Assembly: GCA_030058085.1 (NCBI GenBank) | Contig: JASGTU010000287.1 | Span: 1-44,154, forward strand | Length of the DNA stretch: 44,154 nucleotides | Reading direction: 5' to 3' | DNA from: Chloroflexota bacterium | GTDB taxonomy: Bacteria; Chloroflexota; Anaerolineae; Caldilineales; Caldilineaceae | Part shown: in pieces, positions 33,080 through 40,941 of the stretch | How positions within the stretch are numbered: position 1 is the stretch's first letter | How the letters are laid out: every line of letters starts with the position of its first letter | Notes under the pieces: model-generated | What the model saw: only the letters and a program-made list of their open reading frames with translations | What the model was told of the DNA's origin: nothing | The model's database searches: none | Made by a program: the position numbers and the translations under genes

Positions 33080-33173
33080 CCGACCTGTAGTGTCGCCGGT
33101 GCGGCTTTAGCGGGGCAACATTGAGCGGTTCTGGCGGACGAAATCCCATATGATGAGCTATTAGGCGGCTGTC

Positions 33174-34061
33174 ATGAATTACGCAACTTCTTATCCCCCT
33201 GGGGAGCAGGGCGTTTCGAGGAGCGGGCGACGGCGCAACATATTTCCGGCGGGCAAATTGGCGATCAGCTTATTGCTCTTCATCTTGGCGCTCGGGGTAA
33301 GCTTTCCGTTCGTATGGATGATCCGGACCTCATTTATGCTGCCCACCGATGCGCTTAAGTTCCCGCCCCTTTGGGTCCCGCCCACTTTTACCCTACAGAA
33401 CTATCGTAATGCGCTGACGATCCAGCCGTTCGCACGCTATTTGTTGAACAGCGTGTTCATCTCTACGGTTGTGGTCTTTGCGCAGTTGCTGACCGCGTCG
33501 ATGGGCGCGTACGCCTTCGCCCGGCTGAAGTTTCCCGGGCGCGAGCCGTTGTTTCTGCTCTACCTCGCCACCATGATGATCCCGTTTCAGGTGACGCTGA
33601 TTCCGCTCTTCGTCATGGTCGCCAAGGTGGGTTGGGTGGATACGTATGCGGCGGTGATTGTGCCGGCGATTGCCAGCGCGTATCTGACGTTTCTGCTGCG
33701 CCAATTCTTCATGTCCATCCCGCGCGAGTTGGAAGATGCAGCGCGCATCGACGGGGCAAGCTATTTCCGCATCTACGCCACGATCATCTTGCCGTTGTCG
33801 AAGCCGGCCTTAGCCAGTTGTGGGCTGCTCTCGTTTATGGGCAGTTGGACTAATTTCCTGTGGCCGCTCATCGTGATCCGCACGCGGGAACTGCGGCCTG
33901 TGCCGCTCGGCCTGGCCGCGTTACAACAAGAGCAAGGCTACACCGACTTTCCGCAGTTGATGGCCGGCTCCGTGATGGCGCTGCTGCCCATCATGATCGT
34001 GTTCGTATTTCTGCAGCGCTATTTTGTGCAAGGGATAGCCTTGACAGGTTTGAAAGGATAG
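33174..34061 (+). CDS. Carbohydrate ABC transporter permease, MalG type
   Basis: A 295-residue inner-membrane permease with six predicted helices. The EAA loop that docks the ATPase reads IPRELEDAARIDGASYFRIYATIILPLSKPAL (about residues 183-214). The C terminus ends QRYFVQGIALTGLKG, the usual MalG-family tail. It precedes rather than follows the MalF-type partner, the reverse of the common order. A decayed copy of the same tail lies at 36021-36182. The ribosome-binding site is weak (AGGCGG). Confidence 0.94.
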   Translation: MNYATSYPPGEQGVSRSGRRRNIFPAGKLAISLLLFILALGVSFPFVWMIRTSFMLPTDALKFPPLWVPPTFTLQNYRNALTIQPFARYLLNSVFISTVVVFAQLLTASMGAYAFARLKFPGREPLFLLYLATMMIPFQVTLIPLFVMVAKVGWVDTYAAVIVPAIASAYLTFLLRQFFMSIPRELEDAARIDGASYFRIYATIILPLSKPALASCGLLSFMGSWTNFLWPLIVIRTRELRPVPLGLAALQQEQGYTDFPQLMAGSVMALLPIMIVFVFLQRYFVQGIALTGLKG

Positions 34062-34065
34062 AGTC

Positions 34066-34995
34066 TTGGCGCCTTTAGCGATGTCCGACGGCCAACCACG
34101 CAGCCGTTCATTTTTCCGCATGAACCAAAGCCGGCGAGAAGCGCTAGCCGCCTATGCCTTTTTGGCGCCGAACTTCCTGGCGTTCCTCGTGCTGGTATTG
34201 GGGCCGACGGTCTTCTCGTTCGTGGTCGGCTTCACCACATGGAATGGATTAGGCATGCCCAAATGGTCCGGGCTGCAAAACTATGTGCGCCTGGTGAAAG
34301 ATCCGCTTTTTGTCAAGGCGGTGCGCAACACGGCGATCTACGCGATAGAGTTTGTGCCTCTCGCCGTTATTTGCGCCTTGGGTTTGGCTCTGCTCTTTAA
34401 CTACAAGACGATCGGCATCTCTTTCGCCCGGCTGCTCTTTTTCCTGCCTTTCGTCACGGACATGATCTCCATCTCGTTCGTGTGGATGTTCATCTTCCAC
34501 CTGCGCTTCGGTATCCTCAACTATTTTTTGAGCCTGGTCGATCTGCCGCCCCAAGCCTGGCTGGGCGATACGAAATGGGCCATGTTCTCCATCGTGATCC
34601 TGTCCGTCTGGCGCTGGATGGGCTATTACGCGCTGATCATCCTCGCCAGCTTGCAAGGCGTGCCGCAGGAGTTGTATGAGGCGGCCAAGATCGACGGCGC
34701 CGGACGGTGGAAGTCGTTTATCAAGATCACGGTGCCGCTGATATCGCCTGCGCTTTTCTTTGTCGTGACGACGGGCATCATCTCCAGTTTTCAGGTTTTC
34801 GAACAGATGTACATCATGACGAGCGGCGGTCCCCAGGATTCCACCATCAGCATTGCGATGTTCCTCTATCAGCAAGGCTTCTTGTTCCTGCGCATGGGCT
34901 ATGCGTCGGCGGTCGCCTGGGTGCTGTTCTTCATCATCTTCATCGTGACCATGATCAACTGGAATGTGCGCGGGCGCTGGGTATACGAAGGGTAG
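34066..34995 (+). CDS. Carbohydrate ABC transporter permease, MalF type
   Basis: A 309-residue permease with six helices. FLAPNFLAFLVLVLGPTVFSFVVGFTTW forms the first helix, and the EAA loop reads VPQELYEAAKIDGAGRWKSFIKITVPLISPAL. TSGGPQDSTISIAMFLYQQGF is the MalF-type signature near the C terminus. I use TTG 34066 because AAAGGA (34053-34058) is 7 bases upstream; ATG 34081 lacks a site. It forms the channel with the MalG-type protein encoded 4 bases upstream. No ATPase gene is present in the operon. Confidence 0.93.
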   Translation: MAPLAMSDGQPRSRSFFRMNQSRREALAAYAFLAPNFLAFLVLVLGPTVFSFVVGFTTWNGLGMPKWSGLQNYVRLVKDPLFVKAVRNTAIYAIEFVPLAVICALGLALLFNYKTIGISFARLLFFLPFVTDMISISFVWMFIFHLRFGILNYFLSLVDLPPQAWLGDTKWAMFSIVILSVWRWMGYYALIILASLQGVPQELYEAAKIDGAGRWKSFIKITVPLISPALFFVVTTGIISSFQVFEQMYIMTSGGPQDSTISIAMFLYQQGFLFLRMGYASAVAWVLFFIIFIVTMINWNVRGRWVYEG

Positions 34996-35076
34996 CCTGT
35001 CGCCAGACGGCGTACTCGTACGACATAATCGCAAACTTGCTAGCTGACTTAACCGCAGGATAGGAGTCGTAGAACC

Positions 35077-36021
35077 ATGACTGTTACACGCGATCCGGCC
35101 CAGACGTGCGGCCGCCCGGTCACTATCGCCAGCATCAGCTTTGCGCCCGACAAGTATTCGCTGGATGAGATAGCGCAATGGGTGGACAGATGCGGCGAAA
35201 AGGGCGTCGATCTCATTGCCTTGCCCGAGACCTTCCGCACCCAGAACGGCGCGCCGGAAACGCTGGACGGGCCGACCGTCACGACAATGGCGGGCTTGGC
35301 GCGCAAGCATCGCACCTATGTTGTCTGCCCAATCGACCGCACCGACGGCGAGCGGCGGCTCAACACAGCGGTGCTGCTGGATCGCTCCGGCCGGATCGTC
35401 TCGCTGTACGACAAGGTATACCCGTACTGGTCCGAGTTCGACTTGGAACCGGTTGTGCAGCCCGCTTCCGCCGGGCCGGAGGTCTACGCGACAGATTTCG
35501 GGCGGATCGGCCTGGCGATCTGCTTCGACGTCAACTTCCCCTCGGTGTGGCAATCCTTGGCCGATCAGGGGGCGGAGTTGGTAGTTTGGCCGAGCGCCTA
35601 TTCAGCGGGCCGTTCCCTCCAGGCGCATGCCATCAACCATCATTATTACATTGTCACTTCCACCCACAACCGAGATTGCCTGGTCTACGATATCACCGGC
35701 GAGCGGCTGCTGTATGCGCGCAATGAGCCGGCCAATATCTCCTATGTGACATTGGATTTGGACCGAGGCATCTATCACGAAAACTTCAACCTGGCAAAGC
35801 GCGATCAACTCCTGGCGGAGCATGGCGAAGACATCGAGATCGAGCAAGTCCTTCCGCTGGAGCAGTGGTTCGTGCTGCGCGCCAAGCGTCCCGGCGTTCA
35901 GGCGCGGACATTGGCCGCTGCGTATGGCCTTGAGGAACTGAGAGATTATAAGGCGCGCAGCCGGCGCGACATCGATGATATGCGTGCAGCGGCGGAGAAC
36001 GACCAGCCCATTTTCGCCTAG
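35077..36021 (+). CDS. Nitrilase-superfamily carbon-nitrogen hydrolase
   Basis: A 314-residue amidohydrolase with the complete Glu-Lys-Cys triad: Glu 51 in LPETF, Lys 113 in YDKVYP and Cys 149 in ICFDVNFP. The family hydrolyses amides, N-carbamoyl groups or nitriles. The tail after residue 270 (LAAAYGLEELRDYKARSRRDID) extends beyond the minimal domain. AGGAG lies about 10 bases before the ATG. Its place inside a sugar-uptake operon suggests that the imported compound, or an intermediate, carries an amide or carbamoyl group. That is inference. Confidence 0.9.
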   Translation: MTVTRDPAQTCGRPVTIASISFAPDKYSLDEIAQWVDRCGEKGVDLIALPETFRTQNGAPETLDGPTVTTMAGLARKHRTYVVCPIDRTDGERRLNTAVLLDRSGRIVSLYDKVYPYWSEFDLEPVVQPASAGPEVYATDFGRIGLAICFDVNFPSVWQSLADQGAELVVWPSAYSAGRSLQAHAINHHYYIVTSTHNRDCLVYDITGERLLYARNEPANISYVTLDLDRGIYHENFNLAKRDQLLAEHGEDIEIEQVLPLEQWFVLRAKRPGVQARTLAAAYGLEELRDYKARSRRDIDDMRAAAENDQPIFA

Positions 36022-36182
36022 ACATAGATGTTTACGATCTGGTATCGAATGACGAGTTCACCGTGGACTGGGGGGATATGATGGCGATTTCTTTCCTGGT
36101 GACGCTCGTTCCTCTACTTGTCTTCTTCTTTGCCCAGAAGTACTTCATCCAAGGCATTGCTATGACCGGCTTGAAAGGCTGA
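36021..36182 (+). pseudogene. Remnant of a MalG-type permease gene (C-terminal 53 codons)
   Basis: A frame without stops from 36021 to the TGA at 36180-36182 reads ...FTVDWGDMMAISFLVTLVP, then LLVFFFAQKYFIQGIAMTGLKG. This matches the end of the intact MalG-type permease at 33174 (PQLMAGSVMALLPIMIVFVF, then LQRYFVQGIALTGLKG) in length, hydrophobicity and tail. No start, helices 1-5 or EAA loop remain. The other bases of the gap 36022-36359 hold nothing recognisable. It is a leftover of a second permease gene or of a rearrangement within this operon. Confidence 0.8.
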
Positions 36183-36359
36183 ACCGCTCGGATTTCGGAC
36201 TTTGCTGCGTGCAAAGGAATAACGCCCGCTTCTCTCCGGTCATTTCCTGTCGAACGAGACGGCGTCGTTGCGGCTGCCGAACGGCGCCTCGCCTCGTACA
36301 ACGATCATGAATAGACAGCCTGCCGCCGGCGGCTCCACTACGAACATGGTGCATCTTTT

Positions 36360-37769
36360 ATGAACAGCGATATCAAGGTCGTCGACATCCAAACGTTCAA
36401 AGTTCCCACCCGCTGCCGCACGCCGCTCAAGTTCGGCGCGGTGGTGGTCGAGGAACTGCCCATTGGCTACGCGCTCGTCACCGTCGAGAACCGCGCCGGG
36501 GCCGTCGCCCAGGGCTGGGGCGCCATGTTTCTCATGGACCTGTGGGCCTGGCCCGTGTCGCAGGCCACGCACGAAGCCAAGAACCGCGTCATGCGCGACC
36601 TGCTCGACGCCTATGCGCGTACGGTCGCCGGCTATGGCCAGTACGCCCATCCTATCGAGTTGTTTATGGAGACGGAGGCCGAACTGCGCCGCCTGAGCCG
36701 CGAGATCTGCGCGCGGCATACGCCCGGCGAGGAAATGCCCTTTCTCGGCGCGCTGATCTGCGCCAGCCCGGTCGACCACGCCGTCCACGACGCGTTCGGG
36801 CGCGTCAACGGCATCGACAGCTACCGCGGCTATGGGCCGGAGCATATGTCATTCGACCTGGCGCGCTATCTCGGCCCCGATTACCGCGGCGTCTATCCCT
36901 CGCAATTCCTGCGCCAGGACTACTTGCCCCAGGTCCCCGTCTTTCACCTGGTCGGCGGGCTGGACCTGCTGCGTCGCGAAGAGGTGACGGACGCCTTCCC
37001 CCAGGACGGCACGCCCAACTCGCTGGACGACTGGATCGAGCGCGACGGCGTCTTCTGCCTCAAGGTCAAGCTGAACGGCCGCGACCTGGCGTGGGACCTG
37101 GCCCGCACGCAGGAGGTGGCGCGCATCTATTACGAAGTTCAGGCTGAACGCCGTCCCGACTTGCCCGCCAAGCCCTATCTGACCGCGGACACCAACGAGC
37201 AGTGCGAGTCGCCCGAATACATCGTCGAGTACCTGTGCAAGCTGCGCGAGGTCGCCCCTCGGGTCTATGACGAAATCCTCTACATCGAACAGCCGACCGA
37301 GCGCGACCTGACCGCGCATCGCTGGGACATGCGTTCCATTGCGCAGCACAAGCCCGTGCTGATCGACGAGAGCCTGACCAGCGTCGAGGAGTTCCAGCTT
37401 GCCATGGAGTTGGGCTGGTCGGGCATCGCGCTCAAGAGCTGCAAGTGTCTCAGCTCCGACCTGCTCTTTGTGCCGATGGCCGAGCTGGCGCGCATCCCCT
37501 ACGCCGTGCAGGACCTCACGAACCCGTCGCTGGCCCTGATAGAGTCCGTGGGGCTGGCCGCGCGCACGCACACCATCTTGGGCGTGGAGGCCAACTCGCG
37601 GCAGTTCTTCCCCGCGGCCAACGCGCTCGAGGCGGAGACGCACCCCGATCTGTACCGGGTGCGCGACGGCGTGGCGCGCACGCAGACGCTGGCGGGGACC
37701 GGCCTGGGCATGCAGGTGGACAAGATGGATGGGTTTGTTGCCTTCGTCGAGCAAAACGAAATGGGGTAG
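36360..37769 (+). CDS. Enolase-superfamily enzyme (mandelate racemase / muconate lactonizing type), large form
   Basis: A 469-residue member, longer than the usual 350-410. The catalytic lysine pair is in LKVKLNGRD. Metal ligands are Asp in TADTNEQ, Glu in LYIEQPTE and Asp/Glu in LIDESLTS. The segment GLAARTHTILGVEANSRQFFP near the C terminus corresponds to the barrel end. Extra length is in the N-terminal cap, including MFLMDLWAWPVSQATHEAKN. It probably dehydrates or epimerises a sugar acid, with the downstream dehydrogenases handling the product. No clear ribosome-binding site is seen before ATG 36360. Confidence 0.88.
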   Translation: MNSDIKVVDIQTFKVPTRCRTPLKFGAVVVEELPIGYALVTVENRAGAVAQGWGAMFLMDLWAWPVSQATHEAKNRVMRDLLDAYARTVAGYGQYAHPIELFMETEAELRRLSREICARHTPGEEMPFLGALICASPVDHAVHDAFGRVNGIDSYRGYGPEHMSFDLARYLGPDYRGVYPSQFLRQDYLPQVPVFHLVGGLDLLRREEVTDAFPQDGTPNSLDDWIERDGVFCLKVKLNGRDLAWDLARTQEVARIYYEVQAERRPDLPAKPYLTADTNEQCESPEYIVEYLCKLREVAPRVYDEILYIEQPTERDLTAHRWDMRSIAQHKPVLIDESLTSVEEFQLAMELGWSGIALKSCKCLSSDLLFVPMAELARIPYAVQDLTNPSLALIESVGLAARTHTILGVEANSRQFFPAANALEAETHPDLYRVRDGVARTQTLAGTGLGMQVDKMDGFVAFVEQNEMG

Positions 37770-37778
37770 ACGGCCTCT

Positions 37779-37820
37779 TCTGTGCAGCTTCCTCTGTGCA
37801 GCTTCCTCTGTGCAGCCTCG
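37779..37820 (+). repeat. 14-base tandem repeat, three copies
   Basis: TCTGTGCAGCTTCC repeats at 37779, 37793 and 37807, the last copy degenerate (TCTGTGCAGCCTCG). It starts 9 bases after the stop codon of the enolase-superfamily gene, inside the operon. Confidence 0.85.
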
Positions 37821-37862
37821 CCCCTTTTATCCAAATCTGAGTAGAAAACGCAAGGAGGACAT

Positions 37863-38828
37863 ATGTCCCAAAAAGTGCGAGTAGCGATGATCGGCGCCGG
37901 CAGTATGGCGAACCGTGTTCATTACCCGTCGTTGGCTTCGTTTGACGACGTGGAGATCGCGGCGATCTGCGATGTCGACGGCGAGCGTCTGCGCACCACA
38001 GCCGACCTCTATAACGTGGAAGGTCGCTACAGCGACTATCGCCAAATGGTCGAAGAGGTCGCGCCCGACGCCGTCTATGTCATCGGCCCGCCGCATATCA
38101 TGTTCGACATCTGGACGTGGTGCCTGGGGCAAGGACTGAACCTGTATGTGGAGAAGCCTCTGGGCATCACCATCCACCAGGCGCGCGCCTTGGCCTATCT
38201 GGCCGACCAGAAAGGCTGCATCACCCAAGTCAGCTTCCAGCGCAGGTCTTGCCCGATGGTGGTGCAGTTGCGCGAGGAGTGCCTCAAGCGCGGGCCAATC
38301 GTCCACGCCGAATGCTCGTTCTACAAGTACGACATCAACCCCTACCTGCAGGCGCGGGATCACATGATGGACGACGGCGTGCACGCCATCGACACGCTGC
38401 GCTGGATGTGCGGCGGCGAGGTGGTCGCCATTCACAGCGTGACCAAGCGCGTGCAGACGCCGGACATCAACTTCATCTCGACATTGATGGAGTTCGACAA
38501 CGGCGCCACCGGCGTCATGCTCAATAGTTGGTCCAGCGGGCGGCGCATCTTCAAGGTGGAGATGCATGCGCCGGGCATCTGCGTCGAGGCCGAGCACGAG
38601 AACAAGGGCCGCCTCTACGCCGAGGGCGATACGGAAGGCGTGGAATACGACACGCGCGCCGTGGCCGGCAGCGACGAGCTCTATGTATATGGCGGGTTCC
38701 AGGCCAAGAACCGTGAGTTCATCGACGCGCTCAAGAGCGGCGTGCAGCCTCAGTCCTGCTTCGCCGATGCGCTGAAGACGATGGAAGTGGCGGAACGCAT
38801 TCTGGCCCAGGCGCTGCTGGAAGATTGA
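37863..38828 (+). CDS. Gfo/Idh/MocA-family oxidoreductase
   Basis: A 321-residue NAD(P)-dependent dehydrogenase. The Rossmann loop is VAMIGAGSMANRVHYPSL, and the conserved EKPLGITIHQARAL follows. DDGVHAIDTLRWMCGGEV holds the His/Asp of the active site. AAGGAGG lies just before the ATG. It would oxidise a sugar, inositol or sugar acid. It sits between the enolase-superfamily enzyme and the isomerase, a common trio in acid-sugar and glycoside catabolism. Confidence 0.92.
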   Translation: MSQKVRVAMIGAGSMANRVHYPSLASFDDVEIAAICDVDGERLRTTADLYNVEGRYSDYRQMVEEVAPDAVYVIGPPHIMFDIWTWCLGQGLNLYVEKPLGITIHQARALAYLADQKGCITQVSFQRRSCPMVVQLREECLKRGPIVHAECSFYKYDINPYLQARDHMMDDGVHAIDTLRWMCGGEVVAIHSVTKRVQTPDINFISTLMEFDNGATGVMLNSWSSGRRIFKVEMHAPGICVEAEHENKGRLYAEGDTEGVEYDTRAVAGSDELYVYGGFQAKNREFIDALKSGVQPQSCFADALKTMEVAERILAQALLED

Positions 38829-38918
38829 CCGTCGAATCCGGCGCGGCGGCGACGCCGAAGAGCGCCCCGATTTGCTGACGACCCAAAAACAATTAGGCGT
38901 TTGCCGAAGGACAAAATC

Positions 38919-39719
38919 ATGTCTACCCCAAATCAACTGGCCGTATTCGTTAAGCCCTGGAAAAGTCTGACGCTGAAGGAACTGGGCGAGCGCATGCAGC
39001 AGATCGGCTTTGCCTGGATCGAACTGCCTGTGCGTCCCGGTTTCGCCTGCCAGCCCGAAACCATCGAACGGGACCTGCCCGAAGCGGCTAAGGTCCTGGG
39101 CGACTATGGCGTGGGCATTCTCAACGTCACCGTCGATCTGCCGCTGACCGACGAGCGGCTCTATGCCGCCTGCGCCGCGGCGGGCGTCAACCTCAACCGC
39201 GTCATGTTCCGCCGCGGCGACCGCAACTACTGGGAGGCCGAGGACGATGCGCGCCACCAGTTGGACGAGGCGCTGCCTCTGTGCGAACGCTACAAGGTGC
39301 GCCTCGGCGTACAGAACCACGCCGGCGATTTCGTCGGCGTCAACGCCATGACGCTCTACCACCTGCTCGAAGACTACGACGTGCAATATGTCGGCGCCAT
39401 CTGGGACGCGGCGCATGAGGCGCTGGAGGGCATGGAGCCGGAGCCCGCGCTGGACATCGTGGCGGATATGCTGCACATCGTCAACTTGAAGAACGGCTAT
39501 TGGCGGCGCATGAGCGGGCCGGAAGCGGAAGTCGCCGAGTGGAAGACCTACTGGACTTCGGGCCGGCAGGGCCGTGCGAACTGGCCGCGGGTCATCGCCA
39601 AAGTGAAGGAGATGGGCTACACCGGCCCCATCTGCCTAACCGCCGAGTACAGCGACGAGCACAGCATCGACCGGCTGATCGCCGAGGACCTTGCCTTCGC
39701 CAAGTCTTTGTTGGTGTAA
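38919..39719 (+). CDS. Sugar phosphate isomerase/epimerase (xylose isomerase-like TIM barrel)
   Basis: A 266-residue barrel enzyme. GERMQQIGFAWIELPVRPGF forms the first strand-helix, RLGVQNHAGDF and GAIWDAAHEAL carry likely metal ligands, and YTGPICLTAEYSDE gives the last Glu. I choose ATG 38919 with GAAGGA (38906-38911) 7 bases upstream rather than the TTG at 38901. It probably isomerises or dehydrates the keto-sugar formed by the preceding dehydrogenase. Confidence 0.88.
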   Translation: MSTPNQLAVFVKPWKSLTLKELGERMQQIGFAWIELPVRPGFACQPETIERDLPEAAKVLGDYGVGILNVTVDLPLTDERLYAACAAAGVNLNRVMFRRGDRNYWEAEDDARHQLDEALPLCERYKVRLGVQNHAGDFVGVNAMTLYHLLEDYDVQYVGAIWDAAHEALEGMEPEPALDIVADMLHIVNLKNGYWRRMSGPEAEVAEWKTYWTSGRQGRANWPRVIAKVKEMGYTGPICLTAEYSDEHSIDRLIAEDLAFAKSLLV

Positions 39720-39749
39720 TCGGTTGGCGTAATCAGTTGGCGTAATCGC
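39711..39749 (+). repeat. 13-base tandem repeat over a stop codon, three copies
   Basis: TTGGTGTAATCGG, TTGGCGTAATCAG and TTGGCGTAATCGC follow one another at 39711, 39724 and 39737. The first copy contains the last codons and TAA stop of the isomerase gene. A small stem CGGGCG-AC-CGCCCG (39749-39762) follows at once. Confidence 0.85.
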
Positions 39750-39810
39750 GGGCGACCGCCCGTCGAACAACAGGGTTCGCCTGCCAAGCCTAGCCCAAAG
39801 GACTGCTCTT

Positions 39811-40821
39811 ATGCCTGCTAAACCCAAAATCCTCGTCCTGCCCCAACCCGGTCTCTACGCCGAGCTATTCAGCGACGCGGCCGATGCCCAGCTGCACAGC
39901 CTGGGTGATGTTACGCGCAATTCGGAAAGCCGCAATTGGGACTCAGCCGAGTTGGCGAGCAAGATCGGGGAGTACGATATCATCATGACCGGCTGGGGGA
40001 CGCCGCGCTTCACCGACGAGGTGTTGGCGGCGGCGCCCAACCTCAAGCTGATCGCACACACCGCGGGCAGCATCAAGCACATGCTGCCGCCGCCCGTCTT
40101 CGCGCGCGGCATCGCCGTGACGCACGCCGCGGGCGCCATTGCGCCGGCTGTGGCGGAACTGACTATCCTGCTCATCCTGCTCTCGCTGCGCCAGGTGCAT
40201 AAGCTGGACGCCATGCTCAAGCGCGGCGAGCCGTGGGACACGGTCAAGAACGCGGTGGTGGGGCGAGAGATCGCCGGGCAGCGCGTGGGCGTGGTCGGCG
40301 CGGGCTACACAGGCCGCCAGGTCATCCGCCTCTTGCAGGGGTTGGGGGCCGAGGTGTGGGTCTACGACCCATACCTGGACATGGAGCGGGCGGCTGCGCT
40401 GGGCGTGCGCCACAGCGCTCTGGACGACATCTTCGCCCAGTGCCCCATCGTCACGCTGCAGGCGCCGCCGACCAAGGAGACCTACCGCATGGTGGGGGCC
40501 AAGCAGCTTGCCCTGTTGCAAGACGGCGCGGTCTTCGTCAACACGGCCCGGTCGCACCTGGTGGACGAGGAAGCGCTGCTCGCTGAACTGCGCAAAGGAC
40601 GGTTCCAGGCTGCGCTGGACGTATTCGACCAGGAGCCGCTGCCCGAAGACAGCCCCTTCCGCACGTTGGACAATGTGGTGATTACGCCGCACGTAGCCGG
40701 GCATTCGGCGCAGGCGCGCCGCCGCCAGGGTCAGGAGATGGTGAACGAGATCGCCCGTTTCCTGTCCGGCGAGCCGCTGCACTACCCGGTGACAGTGGAG
40801 ATGCTGGAAATCATGGCTTGA
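39811..40821 (+). CDS. D-isomer-specific 2-hydroxyacid dehydrogenase
   Basis: A 336-residue NAD-dependent dehydrogenase. The Rossmann motif is GVVGAGYTGRQV. Catalytic Arg is in NTARSHLVDEEAL, Glu in DVFDQEPLPEDSPF and His in TPHVAGHS. It reduces or oxidises a 2-keto/2-hydroxy acid, a fitting last step after an acid-sugar dehydratase. It is the last plus-strand gene of the operon and is followed by a hairpin. Confidence 0.93.
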   Translation: MPAKPKILVLPQPGLYAELFSDAADAQLHSLGDVTRNSESRNWDSAELASKIGEYDIIMTGWGTPRFTDEVLAAAPNLKLIAHTAGSIKHMLPPPVFARGIAVTHAAGAIAPAVAELTILLILLSLRQVHKLDAMLKRGEPWDTVKNAVVGREIAGQRVGVVGAGYTGRQVIRLLQGLGAEVWVYDPYLDMERAAALGVRHSALDDIFAQCPIVTLQAPPTKETYRMVGAKQLALLQDGAVFVNTARSHLVDEEALLAELRKGRFQAALDVFDQEPLPEDSPFRTLDNVVITPHVAGHSAQARRRQGQEMVNEIARFLSGEPLHYPVTVEMLEIMA

Positions 40822-40892
40822 GGACAGAATCACGGCATGCGCTAGAGGGTTAGCGCGCCGCCATTTGACTTCATCCGGGGTCCTCCTTATCA

Positions 40893-40925
40893 AGCAGCCG
40901 CGATGCCATCAGCGTCGCGGCTGCT
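40893..40925. terminator. Bidirectional terminator-like hairpin between convergent genes
   Basis: Perfect 11-base inverted repeat AGCAGCCGCGA / TCGCGGCTGCT with an 11-base loop, followed on the plus strand by GATTTTG. It lies 71 bases after the hydroxyacid dehydrogenase stop and 16 bases beyond the galactokinase stop. It can end transcription of the operon and perhaps of galK. Confidence 0.7.
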
Positions 40926-40941
40926 GATTTTGCCAGGAGGG

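Noticed and set aside
34249-35553. Minus-strand open frame of 434 codons opposite the MalF-type and nitrilase genes
   Set aside because: It crosses two confident plus-strand genes, has no motif or ribosome-binding site, and is typical of third-position G/C bias.
37827-39476. Long open frame (549 codons) on the minus strand opposite the Gfo/Idh/MocA and isomerase genes
   Set aside because: It is the antisense of two clearly recognised genes in a G+C-rich genome. The translation is low-complexity in Arg, His, Gln and Val with no known motif.
37779-39749. CRISPR-like array from the two sets of tandem repeats
   Set aside because: Units are 13-14 bases without spacers, three copies each, and unrelated to one another. 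No cas gene is present.
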